In this document: one piece after another, positions 1 to 11,275 of the stretch
Position numbering within the stretch: position 1 is the stretch's first letter
Layout of the letters: the number at the start of each line of letters is the position of its first letter
Notes under the pieces: generated by a model
Seen by the model: only the letters and a program-made list of their open reading frames with translations
The model's database searches: none
What the model was told of the DNA's origin: nothing
Origin: Cycas panzhihuaensis
Taxonomy: Eukaryota; Cycadophyta
Length of the DNA stretch: 64,000 nucleotides
Direction of reading: 5' to 3'
Assembly: GCA_023213395.1 (NCBI GenBank)
Contig: CM041465.1
Span: forward strand, 143,909,741 to 143,973,740
Made by a program: the position numbers and the translations under genes

Positions 1-1908
1 TTAAGCTTATTTTGGAGTATTGTATAATATTATTAATTGTAAAATTTCTTGAGAAACTACCCATTGATGGATTTCTCAAACCTAAAACCCTCAAAAGTAG
101 AAATTCAATAAGCATCATTTGAAAAATCCTCTAAAACCAAAAATGGGCCTACCCATTTAGGAGTAAATTTTGGAAGATGATCATGTAGATACTCCAACTT
201 AAGGACCTCATCCCTAGGGCTGAATATACAAGGCCAAATATGCTTACCATAGGGTCATTTGTCTTTGGATTTAGAAGCTAAATTCTTTTGATATATAGCC
301 AAGTGATCTTCATCTAAGACTTCTAAATCTAAGAGGCATGCTTAATGGTGCCACTATTCATCAATAAAATCTTTCATTAACACCCTTAAGGATGTGATCT
401 CTACTTTGAGTGGAAGGATTACTTTCAACCCATAAGTGAGAAGGGCATCATGCCCATGGCTATTTATGTGAATGTTTGATAGTCCCACAAAGTATGATAC
501 AATTGTTGGTTCCTATCTCAATGAGATTTAGACATTATTTTCTTCAAGATTAAGATAAGACTATTATTGAATGCCTTACCTATGCATTCACTTGGGGGTA
601 ATAGAGTGATAAGGTTCTATGATTTATATGGAACTTATCACATAGTTCATCTATCTTGTTATTAAAAAATAAGGTTCTATTATTTGTAATTAAGACATTT
701 AGGATCCTAAAGTGACAAATAATATGTTAACAATAAATGTAGCATTGACCTTAACCATAGTTAAAGACAAAGGGTTTACCTCTATCTATTTAGTCAAATA
801 TTCTATCATACTTAAGATGAACTTATCTTGCAAGGATGATGGAGGCGTGATAGCCCTAATAAGCTTTAAACCCCATCATGAGAAGGGCTAAGGAGAGATA
901 AAGGCATATAGAGCCTATGATGATCAGTTAACAACATTAGAATGCTTTTAACACTTCTTGTATTTTTGAATATATGCATGGGAATCCTTGAATAAGGATG
1001 GCCAAAAGAAACCCATTCGTAGGATTCCCTAAGCCATAAGTTTCCCCCCAAAGTGTCCTCCACAAATTCTATCATGGCAGTTGTAGAGGATCTATTGTGT
1101 TTTTTTAGGGTTAATACAATTAAAAAGAACCCCTTTAAAGGATCTTTTATAAAATGTATCATGTATAAAAAAATATTATTAGGTAGTAATCCTAACATAT
1201 TATTTCACTTTATCACTCACATCCTTAGGATACATTTAATGAACTATATAATAAATGGCATTGTCATACCATTTATTCATTGTTAATAGGCATTTCTTCT
1301 TCAACCTACTTAGGGTATAATAGCTCCATCAGGTAGAGAATCATCCACAAGAATATTGTAGGATTAGGGAGAGGCATATGAGCTAATTACTTAGCTATGA
1401 CCATCCCCTTCTTAAATTTTCTATTAACCATTTATAAGTCATATTCATACAAGAGGACTACCCATTTCCCTACTTACCCCATTAGGTTAGATTTTGTTAA
1501 CAAGTAATTAAGAGAATCATATTGTATAATGGCATTGATTATGTTGCCAAGGAGATAATGCCTTAACTTCCTAATGGTAAATATGAGTCTAAGACACTCT
1601 TTCTCTATGGGGGTATTATTGATCTCAGTCACTGTGAGAGTATGACTGATGAAATAGATAACATGCTTAAACCCAAATCATCCTCCTAAGCTAACATGGC
1701 TCTAATTAACTCCTTTGTGAATGATGTATATAGGACAAAGGGTTTATCGAAATGGGGTAGGGCTAAGGTTGGGGTAGAGAGTAGGCCTTATTTTAAATCA
1801 TCAAAAGTAGCCTTAGTGGTTAGTGCCTATGTAAAAGAGATCCCCTTTATAAGGAGATTCATAAAGAGCTTGGCACTCATTATACATTTTCCAAAGAAAT
1901 ACTTCAAG
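1..1908 (-). pseudogene. G1 pol 3' part: RT connection, RNase H and integrase
   Basis: Translating the minus strand through several frames gives, in order: an RT connection segment ending LALPHFDKPF (about 1750-1908); RNase H with VIYFISHTLTVTEINNTPIE and KLRHYLLGN (about 1380-1690); integrase core pieces (TK-IEVNPL near 790; HGHDALLTYGLKVILPLKVE near 400-460); and a GPY/F-type C-terminal segment (KFTPKWVGPFLVLEDFSNDA) ending LKKFY near position 20. Plant Ty3/gypsy pol has this same order. Stops and frameshifts are scattered throughout. The upstream reading continues at 5466 after the inserted C1 element. Confidence 0.85.
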
Positions 1909-1913
1909 AAACC

Positions 1914-2197
1914 TGTTGGAATAATGCTCATATAGATGCTTGTATCCACCTTGGTCTAGTTACCTACATTAAGGTTATAACCTAGATCAGTGGAGATACT
2001 TTGGTAGTAGCATGTCAAGTGTTTATCAATTCTTGTCAAAGGTAGACTTTGAGAGTTGTATCAAATCCTTCTTAGTCCCACTTATTTATTCATGGGTTTT
2101 GATAACCCTAGTATTCATCAACACCACTATCCTCATAGATTCATGGTTCTCCCTTTCTTTAATTTTACTCTACTCCTTTTATTCTTTGATTCCATCA
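1914..2197 (+). repeat. C1 left LTR
   Basis: Begins TGTTGGAATA and ends GATTCCATCA. It is the same length (284 bp) as the right LTR and aligns with it along its full length, with many point differences. It interrupts the gypsy RT connection reading frame. Confidence 0.92.
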
Positions 2198-2199
2198 TT

Positions 2200-2212
2200 T
2201 GGTATTATAGCC
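2200..2212 (+). other. C1 primer binding site (tRNA-Met type, decayed)
   Basis: Two bases after the left LTR stands TGGTATTATAGCC. This matches the plant copia primer site TGGTATCAGAGCC except for a C-to-T and a G-to-T change. The position and spacing are those expected for minus-strand priming. Confidence 0.8.
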
Positions 2213-4662
2213 ACCTTCCCTATTTAAAGAGCCAACACTCAAGTATTTAGAGCCATCATTTAGGTGTTTAAAGTTATATTTGGATAAGCCATCTATGGAG
2301 GAGTCTATTGCAAATACTATTGGTATATTTATTTTATCATTTAATATTTTTGCTTACCTTCATAAGTTTGTTTATCTTAAAGGTTGTTAATCATCTGTCT
2401 ATATCTATCTGATCTTTCATTAGAAGAGGTTCTTATCATTGTGTTTTATCTGCATATTTCATACTTGAATATTTCATCTAGTTTATAAGAGGTGATATTA
2501 CCATTGTAAAGCCTAACTCATTCCCAATATTGCATCCAAATTGTAACCTCTGCTAATTTCTCTAAAGTTTCCCTAGTAAGATACTTGAAACCATTATTAC
2601 TTCCATTTTTCTTCTCTAGAACTTGCCTAGTTTGTAAGCAACATTTTTTATTTTGCTTAAATGCTCTCAAAGAAATTCCTTCTCTTCTTTTTCTATTCCA
2701 TCTTAGTTCCCATTTTGTACTTATTTTGCACACGTCTACTCACCAAACCAAGCTAGACCCATATCTACCTATTTTGTCTCGTTCATTGTTCACATTTGTT
2801 CATCATATTGACAACCCAACATTATCAACAAAGGCTGAATAATCCCTCCACGTAGCCTCAATACAAGGTGCAACATTGCCTCTTTTTTAATGTTATAGTT
2901 AGCTAGAGTATGGTCATCTTCCAACTATTTGCCTACAAATATTAACTATTGTTGATCATGGGGGATCCCTTCCTTATTCTCCATTTTTTAGATCTCATCT
3001 TAGAGTTATGTATTAAGGAGATTGATCTAGTAAATAAACTAGTTGAATGTAGTAACCTTATGTTGGCTACCCATTTCTCTTCATCTTGGATTTGAAGATT
3101 GTATTACTACTTTAGTTTCTCAAAGAAAGCACCATTGATAGCTATTGTAGTAGTTGAATCATCACACATGAGTAGTACCTCAATGGCACTAGTATTCACA
3201 CTCCATGGATCTATACCATAATGCAAATCTTTGCACTTAAACATTTTTCTTTGTTGTGCAACCTTTTAATATATTTATGTAGTTGTTTTTTGTTAACCAG
3301 TGGCTCCATTTAATATTTACATTTTGTATTCTTAGGAATTTTATATTTGTGCCTTATGTAGGATTTGTATTATTTGCATCATCCAAATACATTTTGCATC
3401 CCTTTCTATTGTTAACTAGTGGTTGCATTATAACCAACATATTTGAGTAGTGGATATCAACATTACATCATATGTGGCATTATGATTATATCCTTTAGTT
3501 CACATTATTTTATTACTCGCATGCCCATTTTTATCTACCTTTTAGTGTTATTATTTTATCACTCGTATGACATATGTTGAAACATTATGAAGATTGTATT
3601 ACTTTATGACCTTTGTCGTTATAAAGAGTACTTACTACCTTGTATGACTATTATCTCTTCCATTGAATGTGCGTCACCCATGATACATGAAGACTCTGTG
3701 TATATCTTTTTTTATTGACAAAGAAATCAATGCATTTGAATGTTATTTAAAAAGTTATATACATTTTCATCTAGAGATTACATGGAATTTTTTTTTCAAG
3801 TACATGATAAATTTCATTAGACATTTATAGAAGTGACTTTGATGTGTTTATTTAAATCATTAGTTATCATTTCATACTCTACTTGAAGTGATCAATATTT
3901 ATATATTTATTAGTTAGAGCATTCAAAATCCTTTTCAATGTCTCGTAGCCCTCCTATCTTGTAGCTTATAGGTCATATTTAGTATTCAAGTGACTGCAGG
4001 ATAGTTTTCAAAGGGGCTAATCTATTTTTATAAGAGGTTACTTCAAAACTAGTACCTATTTCCGCTTGAACAATAATATATGTCACCAATGAGGTCTATT
4101 TTCAATTTTGACAGCTCTAATACATTCTACACTTTAACTTGAATGAAATGAGTGGTCACACAATTATGTTTGGTCTTCATTTAATAACTTTTGTTAATGG
4201 TTAAAAATTGATAAAAAATTTTCTTTGAGGTTTATGCACTAAAGGGCTCTTTATCCATTTTGACCTCCTTATATATTTTAATGTATAACTTGGTCATTTA
4301 AAGTTAGAACTAATTCACATTTGAGGCATTGGATTCCTATTTTAATCCTATTTTGAGTGTATAATATTTTAAGATTTTTAGAAGTCATTTGATGTAATAT
4401 TTTAATAACCAAATTTTATGCTAGTTTTGGGCTTCTTACATGATGACCTTTGAACAAAACTAGCAAAATTTTAGTTCACAAACATCATTAGTACAAAATT
4501 CTTACTTTAGAGGAGGTTAAGTCTCAATTGGGATACTTGTGCATATCCTAAAGTTAAAGTGGGACAAGTTTTTCTTAATTTTTTAAGTGCCTTTATTACC
4601 TTCTTTAAGTGTTTTTTCAATATTTATTTTCAAGCTATTATTTTAAGGTAATTTTTCCTCAT
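2213..4662 (+). other. C1 long AT-rich leader of mostly unknown origin
   Basis: About 2.45 kb lies between the primer site and the gag start, far longer than the usual short copia leader. Apart from the antisense ubiquitin-eL40 relic near 2.7-3.0 kb I recognise nothing in it. Two short similar stretches near 3290 and 3410 share the words GTTAAC-AGTGG. No poly-A tail or second target duplication was found that would mark an independent insertion. It could be captured host DNA or an old nested insert. Confidence 0.5.
2682..2987 (-). pseudogene. Ubiquitin-ribosomal protein eL40 fusion relic
   Basis: On the minus strand 2975-2844 encodes 44 codons that line up without a gap with ubiquitin residues 33-76; 34 of 44 are identical by my count, with in-frame stops at R42 and Q49. 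Clear words are [24 protein letters not shown] and [10 protein letters not shown]. Directly after the GG, in frame, comes [13 protein letters not shown], matching the IIEP-L--LA-KY start of the 52-residue eL40 (UBA52-type) extension. A frameshift follows, and a basic stretch near 2682-2740 (VCKISTKWE...LRWNRKRR) fits the C-rich, K/R-rich end of eL40 weakly. The first ~30 ubiquitin residues are not recognisable. It runs antisense to C1. Known role of the intact gene: ubiquitin supply plus a 60S ribosomal protein; this copy is dead. Confidence 0.85.
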
Positions 4663-5176
4663 TATGGCCTCAAGTATTAATAATGTAATGGCGCTAAAGT
4701 TTGATGGTAATCTAAATTAGACTAGAAAAATGGAACCCATTTTTGTATCCAAGAATATGCATTTAGTTTGGGTTCAGCAATAGCAACATGGAGTTCAAAG
4801 AAGTAGGCAACAGTATCTTTATCTATTGTAGAAGAAGAGTACAAAGCAGTTGTAGTAGGAGCATGTGAGATATTTTGGCTTAGAATATTGCTTCAAGATT
4901 TATAGGAAGAATAGGTTGGTCCCACTCAGTTTCTTTGTGATAATCAAAGCACCATTCAAATGATTAGGAATCTAGTGTTTTGTGGTAGAACAAAGTACAT
5001 TAAAACATAAAATCACTTCATTAAAGAGTTGGTACACCAAGGTGAACTAAAATTAGTCTATTGTAGCATAGAAGAACATGTGGTAGACATATTCAAAAAG
5101 GCAATTAGTAAAATAAAGTTTAACAAATTTAAAGATAAACTTGGAGTATTCCTAAAAAGGCATTATGGAGGAGAAA
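4663..5176 (+). pseudogene. C1 gag start fused by deletion to the end of RNase H
   Basis: The frame opens MASSINNVMALKFDGNLN, typical of a copia gag N-terminus. After about 25 codons it switches to EYAFSLGSAIATWSSKK followed by the copia RNase H tail: EEEYKAVVVGA, WLRILLQDL, FLCDNQSTIQM, and HFIKELVHQGELKLVYC. Everything between (gag body, protease, integrase, RT) is missing, a deletion of several kilobases. Stops stand at probable Q codons. The reading ends just before the right LTR, behind a GGAGGAGAAA polypurine stretch. Confidence 0.85.
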
Positions 5177-5460
5177 TGATGGAATATTTTCCATATTGAG
5201 GCCTATATCCATCTTGAGATGATTACCCACATTGGGGTGATAACCTAGATCAATAGAGATACTTTGGTAGTAGCATGTCAGCCATTTGTCAATGTCAATC
5301 TGTAGTTGACTTTGAGGGGTGTGCTAAATCCCTCTTAATCCTATTTATTTATTCATAGGATCTAATGACCCTAATATTCATCAACACTACCATTCTCATG
5401 GATTGGTGGTTCTCCCTTTCTTGCATTATATTCTACTCTATTTATCCCTTGATTCCATTA
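5177..5460 (+). repeat. C1 right LTR
   Basis: Begins TGATGGAATA and ends GATTCCATTA, where the terminal CA has become TA. It is 284 bp, like the left copy, and is followed by the target duplication AAACC at 5461-5465. Confidence 0.92.
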
Positions 5461-5465
5461 AAACC

Positions 5466-6575
5466 AAGTTATCTGAGGAAGGGTTTAATTTATTTTTTAG
5501 TCTAGAATGGGTGCATCTCTAGGCTTGCCCTAATATTTTTAAGGTTAACCTTGATTCCTTATTAAATAATAATGAACCCCAAGAGTTTATTTATAATGAT
5601 TGCAAACACACACTTGTATGAGCTCAAACTTACATGGAATTTTCTACACCTTAGAAAGATCTTTTTAAGTTCCATAAGATAATTTACCCTTTTTCATGAA
5701 AGTCCAAGTAGGTCATCTGTAAATACTTTGAGAATCTTGTTGATGTAATCATGGAATATAAAATGCATGGCCTATTAGTAAGTGGCACTAGCATTTTTAA
5801 GTCTAAAGGGCATTGCTTTATAAGCAAACATACCCCAAAGAGTCATGAAGGTTATTTTATAATAGTCCTTAGGAGAAATTTAGATTTGATCATAGCTTGA
5901 GAAATTTCCCATGAGGAACATGACTTCAAAATTTGATATCTTATCTATGATTTGATAAATGAAGGGCAAGGGGAAGTTGTCCTTAAGGCAAGTATTATTG
6001 ATGTCTTTAAAATTAATGCAAATGCATATTGCCCTATTCTTTTTTAAAATTAGGATGATGTTAAAGACCCAACATGGATAATTATTAGATATGATCAAGC
6101 ATATATTATGGAGCTTCTTAACATCCATCTTCATGGTAGCCAAAAGTCTTAGATGGATAGGGCATTATTTCTACCTCATGAGCTTAGCCCTATAAAGGAT
6201 TATAAGGTTATGGATAATAATCTAAGGGCTTATGCCTTTCATGTCAGTATAATCCCACATTAAAGCATCTTGGAACTCTTGAAAGATCTCTGTGTATTCA
6301 AGTATTTCTTTAAGGGAACACTTAGCCCCTACTTTGATGATCTTTTAAGGAGCTAAGATGATGTCAATAGTGTCTTTTATTAGGAGGATATTCCCCTTCT
6401 TAAAATGAGAAGGAGCTTGGTCAAGTGGTGGGCCTAAGGTAGGCTAAGTTATAATGGGCTCAACCAATAGCAAATTGATGGAAAGGTATTTTTAATATCC
6501 CAAATTATGCTGATTTAGAGATTAGTTAAAAGCTACACCTATGAGATACTCTAATAATGCCATATCATTCCTAAA
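5466..6575 (-). pseudogene. G1 reverse transcriptase segment
   Basis: The longest clean stretch (6143-5880) contains the RT N-terminal core: CWVFNIILILKKNRAIC, INFKDINNTCLKDNFPLPF and MFLMGNFSSYDQ (gypsy PV-KK-G--R-C-D-R-LN...KD-FPLP...GYNQ). Downstream pieces give FMTLWGMFAYKAMPFRLKNA, a decayed catalytic block FTDDLLGLS (canonical YVDD) and KCVFAIIINKLLGFI. Upstream (about 6150-6575) reads the pre-RT linker EIFQEFQDALMWDYTDMKGI. The frame breaks several times. It continues at 11929 on the far side of C2 and at 1908 on the far side of C1. Confidence 0.85.
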
Positions 6576-6580
6576 GTAAT

Positions 6581-7229
6581 TATTGGGTATTGTGACAACA
6601 ATGGTTGGAGGTTTAAATTTTGGTATGTTGAGAGCGTGGTTTCCCACCCAAACCTTTCTTGGGGGGTTCCAAGGGGGGATGGAGCCCCCCTTGGCTAAGG
6701 GGGTGTGGGGGGCATGGAATGCCCCCCGCTAAGAGGGGGTTTGGGGGCGATAGCCCCCAATCCAGAAAATTTAGCACTAGAAACTATATTAAATTGTAAA
6801 GAGAACCAGGGTCATCCAATAAAAATACCCTAGATTCTACGGTCCATATTTGTGCATTGTATGACTCTCTCATGTAGCACGATTTAGGGCATATTTCATT
6901 ATGTTGAGGTTGTTCAATGTACACTGAGGAGTTGGGAAGCTAGTTGTTGTTGCTGTGAGGACTCTACTACAGGATTATGTACATTTTCTCCATTTTATAA
7001 TAATATAGATTGATACCTTTGCTGTGTGGATGTTTCCCTAGCACACTGCTAGGATTTTACCACGTTATATCGGGTGTATTTATGTGCTTGGTTTTCTTAT
7101 TCAGTTTATTTATTTTATCTCTAGTTTAAGAACTTGCATGTAATCTTTAGTTTTAATTCATGTAACTAGTTGCAAGATTAGGTTAGATCTTGGTAGCGAT
7201 TTAAGGGTTGGGACCTTGTATTCTCAACA
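6581..7229 (+). repeat. C2 left LTR
   Basis: Starts TATTGGGTATTGTGACAACA (first G of TG changed to A) and ends TGTATTCTCAACA. It aligns along its whole length with the right LTR. A G/C-rich self-complementary block lies 60-180 bp from its start. Confidence 0.92.
6640..6765. repeat. GC-rich foldback block in C2 left LTR
   Basis: Within an AT-rich window this stretch is packed with runs of four to six G or C that can pair with one another, for example TTGGGGGGTTCCAAGGGGGG against GGAGCCCCCCTTGG, and GGGGGCGATAGCCCCC as a tight hairpin. The same block occurs in the right LTR at 11337-11455, so it belongs to the element. Confidence 0.8.
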
Positions 7230-7245
7230 AGTGATATCAAAGCCA
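7230..7245 (+). other. C2 primer binding site
   Basis: AGTGATATCAAAGCCA directly follows the left LTR. It is the copia tRNA-Met primer site (TGGTATCAGAGC core) with two G-to-A changes. Confidence 0.82.
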
Positions 7246-7301
7246 CTTTTATTTTTGCAATGAGTTTGTAAAGGTTTTAGTGTCAGCTTTCTCTACACCA
7301 A

Positions 7302-8080
7302 ATGGTGAAACTGGCAAGTGCAAAGTTTAAGGTGGAGAAATTCAATGGCAAGAACAACTTTGAGTTGTGGAAACTGAAAGCATATGATGTTCTTATATAA
7401 TAGGGTTTATACAGAGCTCTTGCAGGCAAAATGAAGAAACCCGCAGGGATGAACGATGATGAATGGGATGATCTAGACAAAAAGGCTCTTAGCATAATAT
7501 GATTGTGCTTGGCAGATGAATTTCTATTTAACATCACAGCGGAGTAAACAGCAGCAGGATTATGGACTCAGTTGGAAGGCCTATATATAACCAAATTAGT
7601 GATGAATTGAATCTACTTGAAGAGGCAGTTGTACTCATTACGGATGAAGGAAGGTACAAAAATTGTTGACCATTTAAATATTTTCAATACTCTTATTTGT
7701 TAGTTGGCTAGTATCGATGTTAAAATTGAGGATGAGGACAAGGTTGTTACCTTGTTATGCTCATTACCAGAATCTGAGGATAATATTGTTACCTCAATTA
7801 GTTTTAGCACTATAGATGAATTAGAATATGATTTTGTTGTGAGTGCTTTGCTGATGGAAGAAGTGTGGAGGAAGTCTAGTCTTGAAACCTCCACACCAAA
7901 AGCTATGATAGCAAGGGGTAGAATAATTGATAGAGGACAAAGCTCCAGGGATACATCGAGGTTAAAGTTAAAAGGCAAGAAGAGTAAGCTTAGGTCTTAG
8001 CACTGTAATAAGACCGGTCACCTTAAGAAGGATTGCTACAAAAGGAAGGAGTTCCAAAAGAAGGAAGATCCTATCAAGGA
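7302..8080 (+). pseudogene. C2 gag (nucleocapsid polyprotein)
   Basis: Start chosen at ATG 7302 because MVKLASAKFKVEKFNGKNNF is a normal copia gag opening. The Gag body follows (ELWKLKAYDVL, LCLADEFLFNI, YLKRQLYSLRMKEGTK, LLCSLPESEDNIVTSISF), then a basic linker and a CCHC zinc knuckle CNKTGHLKKDC near 8001-8035. The first Cys-containing half is hit by a TAG at 7998. Four or more nonsense codons, mostly TAG, interrupt a frame that otherwise runs straight into protease/integrase. It would package element RNA; this copy cannot. Confidence 0.88.
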
Positions 8081-8089
8081 GGTAAATCA

Positions 8090-9640
8090 GGTGGAGTCAA
8101 ATGAAGGTATGGATGATGATGTCTCGGTTGCTTGTAATGTTTCTCATTATCACCATGACTGGTTATTAGATTCAGGTGATTCACACCATATGTGTCCACA
8201 CAGGAGTTGGTTCTCATCATACCAACCTCTTGATGGTGGTGATGTGCTTATGGGAAATGAAGTTTCTTGTAAGATAGTGGGCATTAGTAGCATCAGAATT
8301 AAGATGTTCGATGGGGTAGTGAGAACATTAACTAAGATTAGACATGTACCTGATCTAAAAAGGAATATGATTTCCTTGGGTGAACTAGATTCATGTGGTT
8401 TTAAGCATACAGGTCATGAAGGAGTCCTAAAGGTGTCAAAGGGCTCCTTAGTTATTACGAAAGCCTTAAAGAAAGGAAATCTTTATATTTTAGTGGGAAG
8501 TATAGATATCAGCCAAGCAACTACAATATCAAAGACTGCAAAAGATTTAGCTTAGTTATGGCATCAAAAACTTGGGCACATGAGTGAGAGAGGACTTAAG
8601 GTGCTAAAAAACCGTAAGTTACTTCCTGACTTACAACTTTCAGATTTGGCTTTTTGTAAACATTATGTTTTTGGAAAATAGTATAGACTCAAGTTTAAAG
8701 TAGGGAGTCACACTAGTAAAGGTGTTTTGGATTACATACATTCAGATGTATGAGGACCAGCCCCTAAAATATCTTGTGGAGGATCATTGTATTTTGTCAC
8801 ATTTATAGATGATTACTCCAGGAAGGTATGAGTATATTTTTTGAAAAGGAAATCTAAAGTTTTTAGTGTGTTTAAGTAGTTCAAGGCTTTAGTTGAGAAC
8901 AACAATGGTAAGTCAATCAAACGTTTAAGAACTGATAATGGATGTGAGTTCAACTCCTTGGAGTTTAAGAAGTATTGCAAAGAAGTTGGGATCGAAAGAC
9001 ACAAGGCCACTAGCTATACTCCACAACAAAATGGTATTGTTGAGCGCATGAATATGACACTCTTGAAAAGAGCAAGAAGCATGCTAAGTAATGCTGGAAT
9101 GGAGCAGGGCTTGTGGGAAGAAGTCATTCAAATAGCTTGCTATCTAGTAAGCAGGTCACCATCACTTGTAATAGACTACAAGATTCCTGAAGAGGTATGG
9201 ATTGGACATCCATATGACTATACAAATTTGAGAGTTTTTTGTTATGATGCTTATGCCTAGACTGATAAAAGTAAACGTTCAAAGTTAGACCCAAAATCCA
9301 AGAAATGTATCTTTATTGGTTATGGTGATAAAGATGGTATGAAGGGATATAGGTTGTGAGATCCTAGTGCCCACAAAACCACCATTAACAGAGATGTTGT
9401 ATTTGATGAATCTCCTCTTCTAAAATCAGATAGTGTAGAAGTTGAAGTAAAATAGGAGCAGAAAGATGAACATCAACAGGTCAAGTTTGAAACCCAGCCA
9501 TCTTTGGAATTAGAAGAGCAAGAAGATCTTTCTGAAGATGAATCTGCAACAGATTTATAGGAGTATGTGGATACTCCTCTGCCAACAGTTAGAATATCTA
9601 TACGAGTTAGTCATCCACCTAACAGGTATAGCATGTCTAC
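8090..9640 (+). pseudogene. C2 protease and integrase
   Basis: The protease region reads DWLLDSGDSHHMCPHRSWF; the catalytic D-S-G is kept where copia has DSGAS/DTAAS. A spacer then leads to LWHQKLGHMSERGL, the integrase zinc-binding HHCC start, and to the catalytic core with FIDDYSRKV, LRTDNGCEF (second catalytic D) and SYTPQQNGIVERMNMTLL (third catalytic E). A GKD-type tail follows (KSKKCIFIGYGDKDGMKGY). Stops at 8553, 9258 and elsewhere mostly fall on expected Q or W codons. Confidence 0.88.
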
Positions 9641-11218
9641 TTCTGTTGCTTTGGTTTCTAATGATGGTGAGCCTACATGTTATTAAGAAGTAGTAGATGA
9701 TATCCATAGTGAGAAGTGGAAGAGGGCTATGTAGGAAGAGATAGATGCATTAAAGAAAAATAATTCATGGGACTTGGTAGAACTTCCACATGGCAAGAAG
9801 ATTGTTGGTTGCAGGTGGGTTTTTAAGATGAAAATAGATGTTGATAAAAAGGTTGACAAATATAGGGCAAGACTGGTGGCTAAAGGCTTTACACAGAAAG
9901 TAGGTATTGACTTTCATGAGATCTTTTCACCAGTTATCAAACTTGTTTCAATTTGAGTGTTGTTAGCATTGGTAGCTTCTATTGATTTGGAGTTGGAGCA
10001 GTTAGATGTAAAAACAGCTTTTCTACAGGGAGATTTAGATGAGGAGATCTATATAAATCAACTAGAAGGGTTTGTACAGGACAACAAAAAAAGGCTTATT
10101 TGCAAGCTCAATAAATCATTATATAGCCTGAAGCAATCTCCCAGGCAATGGTACAAGAAGTTTGATGCCTTCATGAAGAGCCAAAATTTCAAAAGAAGTG
10201 AGTATGATCATTGTATTTACTTTAAATTTATGGATAATGGCTTATTCATTATCTTGGTATTGTATGTTGATGACATGCTGGTTACAAGCAAGAGCATGGA
10301 AGAAATCAATAAGTTAAAGGATCAATTAGCTAGGACTTTTGATATGAAGGATCTAGGAGTTGTAAAATAAATCTTAGGTGTGGAGATACATAGAGACATG
10401 AAAAATGGAATCTATGGTTATCACAGCAGAAATATATGGAGAAGGTGCTAACCAAGTTTGGTATGGAAAATGTGAAACCAGTGAGTATCACATTAGCTTC
10501 CCATTTCAAGCTTTCTTCAAGCATGAGTCATAGTAATAAAGAAGAAAAGGATTATATATCTTGTGTGCCTTATGCCAGTGCAGTAGGAAGTTTGATGTAT
10601 GCCATGGTATGTACAAGACCTGACATTTCACATATAGTCAGTGTAGTTAGTAGGTTTATAGAAAATCCAGGAATGGAACATTGGGTAGCAGTGAAATGGA
10701 TGCTTCAATATTTGAGAGGCACAGGTGACTATTGCATCACCTTTAGAGGTACAGATAATCAAGTTTATGGATATATTGATTCAGACTTTGTAGGAGATTT
10801 AGATAAGAGAATGTCTACTTCAGGTTATGTATTTACTCTTATAAATGGTCCAGTTAATTGGATGTCAAAATTATAGAGCACAATTGCATTATCAACTATA
10901 GAAGTTAAATATATTGCTACAGCACATGCTTGTAAAGAAGCAATATGGTTACAGGGTCTATTGGTTGAACTTGGAAGAAAACAAAAAAAGGTAAAGGTAT
11001 TTTGTGACAGTCAAAGTGCCATTTACTTAGCCAAGAATCCAGCTTATCATAGTAGAATAAAGCATATTGCTCTTAAGTACCATTTTGTTAGATAGGTTGT
11101 GGAAACAGGTGGAGTGGCACTTGAGAAGGTTAATACAAAACAAAATTATATTAATATGTTCATAAAACTAGTACCATTAGAGAAGTTCAAATGGTGTTTG
11201 ACTTCTCTTGGCTTGTAA
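9640..11218 (+). pseudogene. C2 reverse transcriptase and RNase H
   Basis: RT motifs in order: NSWDLVELPHGKKIVGCRWV, RLVAKGFTQKVGIDF, QLDVKTAFLQGDLDEEIY, LNKSLYSLKQSPRQWYKKFD and an intact LYVDDMLV catalytic block near 10260. After a frameshift near 10420, RNase H follows: YASAVGSLMYAMVCTRPDIS, DKRMSTSGYVFTL, WMSKL, VFCDSQSAIYLAKNPAYHSR, ending at TAA 11216. Stops at 9954, 10368 and 10874. Length and order are complete for Ty1/copia. Confidence 0.9.
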
Positions 11219-11263
11219 AAAAGATGATGAAGGGTCCAGGAAAGGTACCAAGTAAATTGTTGT

Positions 11264-11275
11264 CAAGGTGGAGAT
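11264..11275 (+). other. C2 polypurine tract
   Basis: CAAGGTGGAGAT stands immediately before the right LTR (TGTTGGG at 11276). This is the position and composition of a plus-strand primer for copia elements. Confidence 0.75.

Larger units (their letters stand above)
1914..5460 (+). mobile_element. Copia element C1, internally deleted, with perfect target duplication
   Basis: Two 284-bp LTRs (1914-2197 and 5177-5460) flank a 2979-bp interior. The 5 bases before the left LTR (1909-1913, AAACC) equal the 5 bases after the right LTR (5461-5465, AAACC), and the interrupted gypsy RT reads through once the element is removed. LTR ends are TG(T/A)TGGAAT...ATTCCAT(C/T)A, a short inverted repeat. A decayed tRNA-Met primer site follows the left LTR and a purine-rich stretch precedes the right one. 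The only copia protein left is a gag start joined directly to the end of RNase H, so the element is non-autonomous. Its leader contains an antisense ubiquitin-eL40 relic. Confidence 0.92.

Noticed and set aside
1914-2830. A longer C1 LTR ending at ATTATCAACA near 2830
   Set aside because: The right LTR shows the repeat ends at 284 bp, with a matching target duplication and a primer site right after 2197.
8813-9010. Minus-strand 65-codon frame opposite the C2 integrase
   Set aside because: Antisense shadow of the integrase catalytic core.
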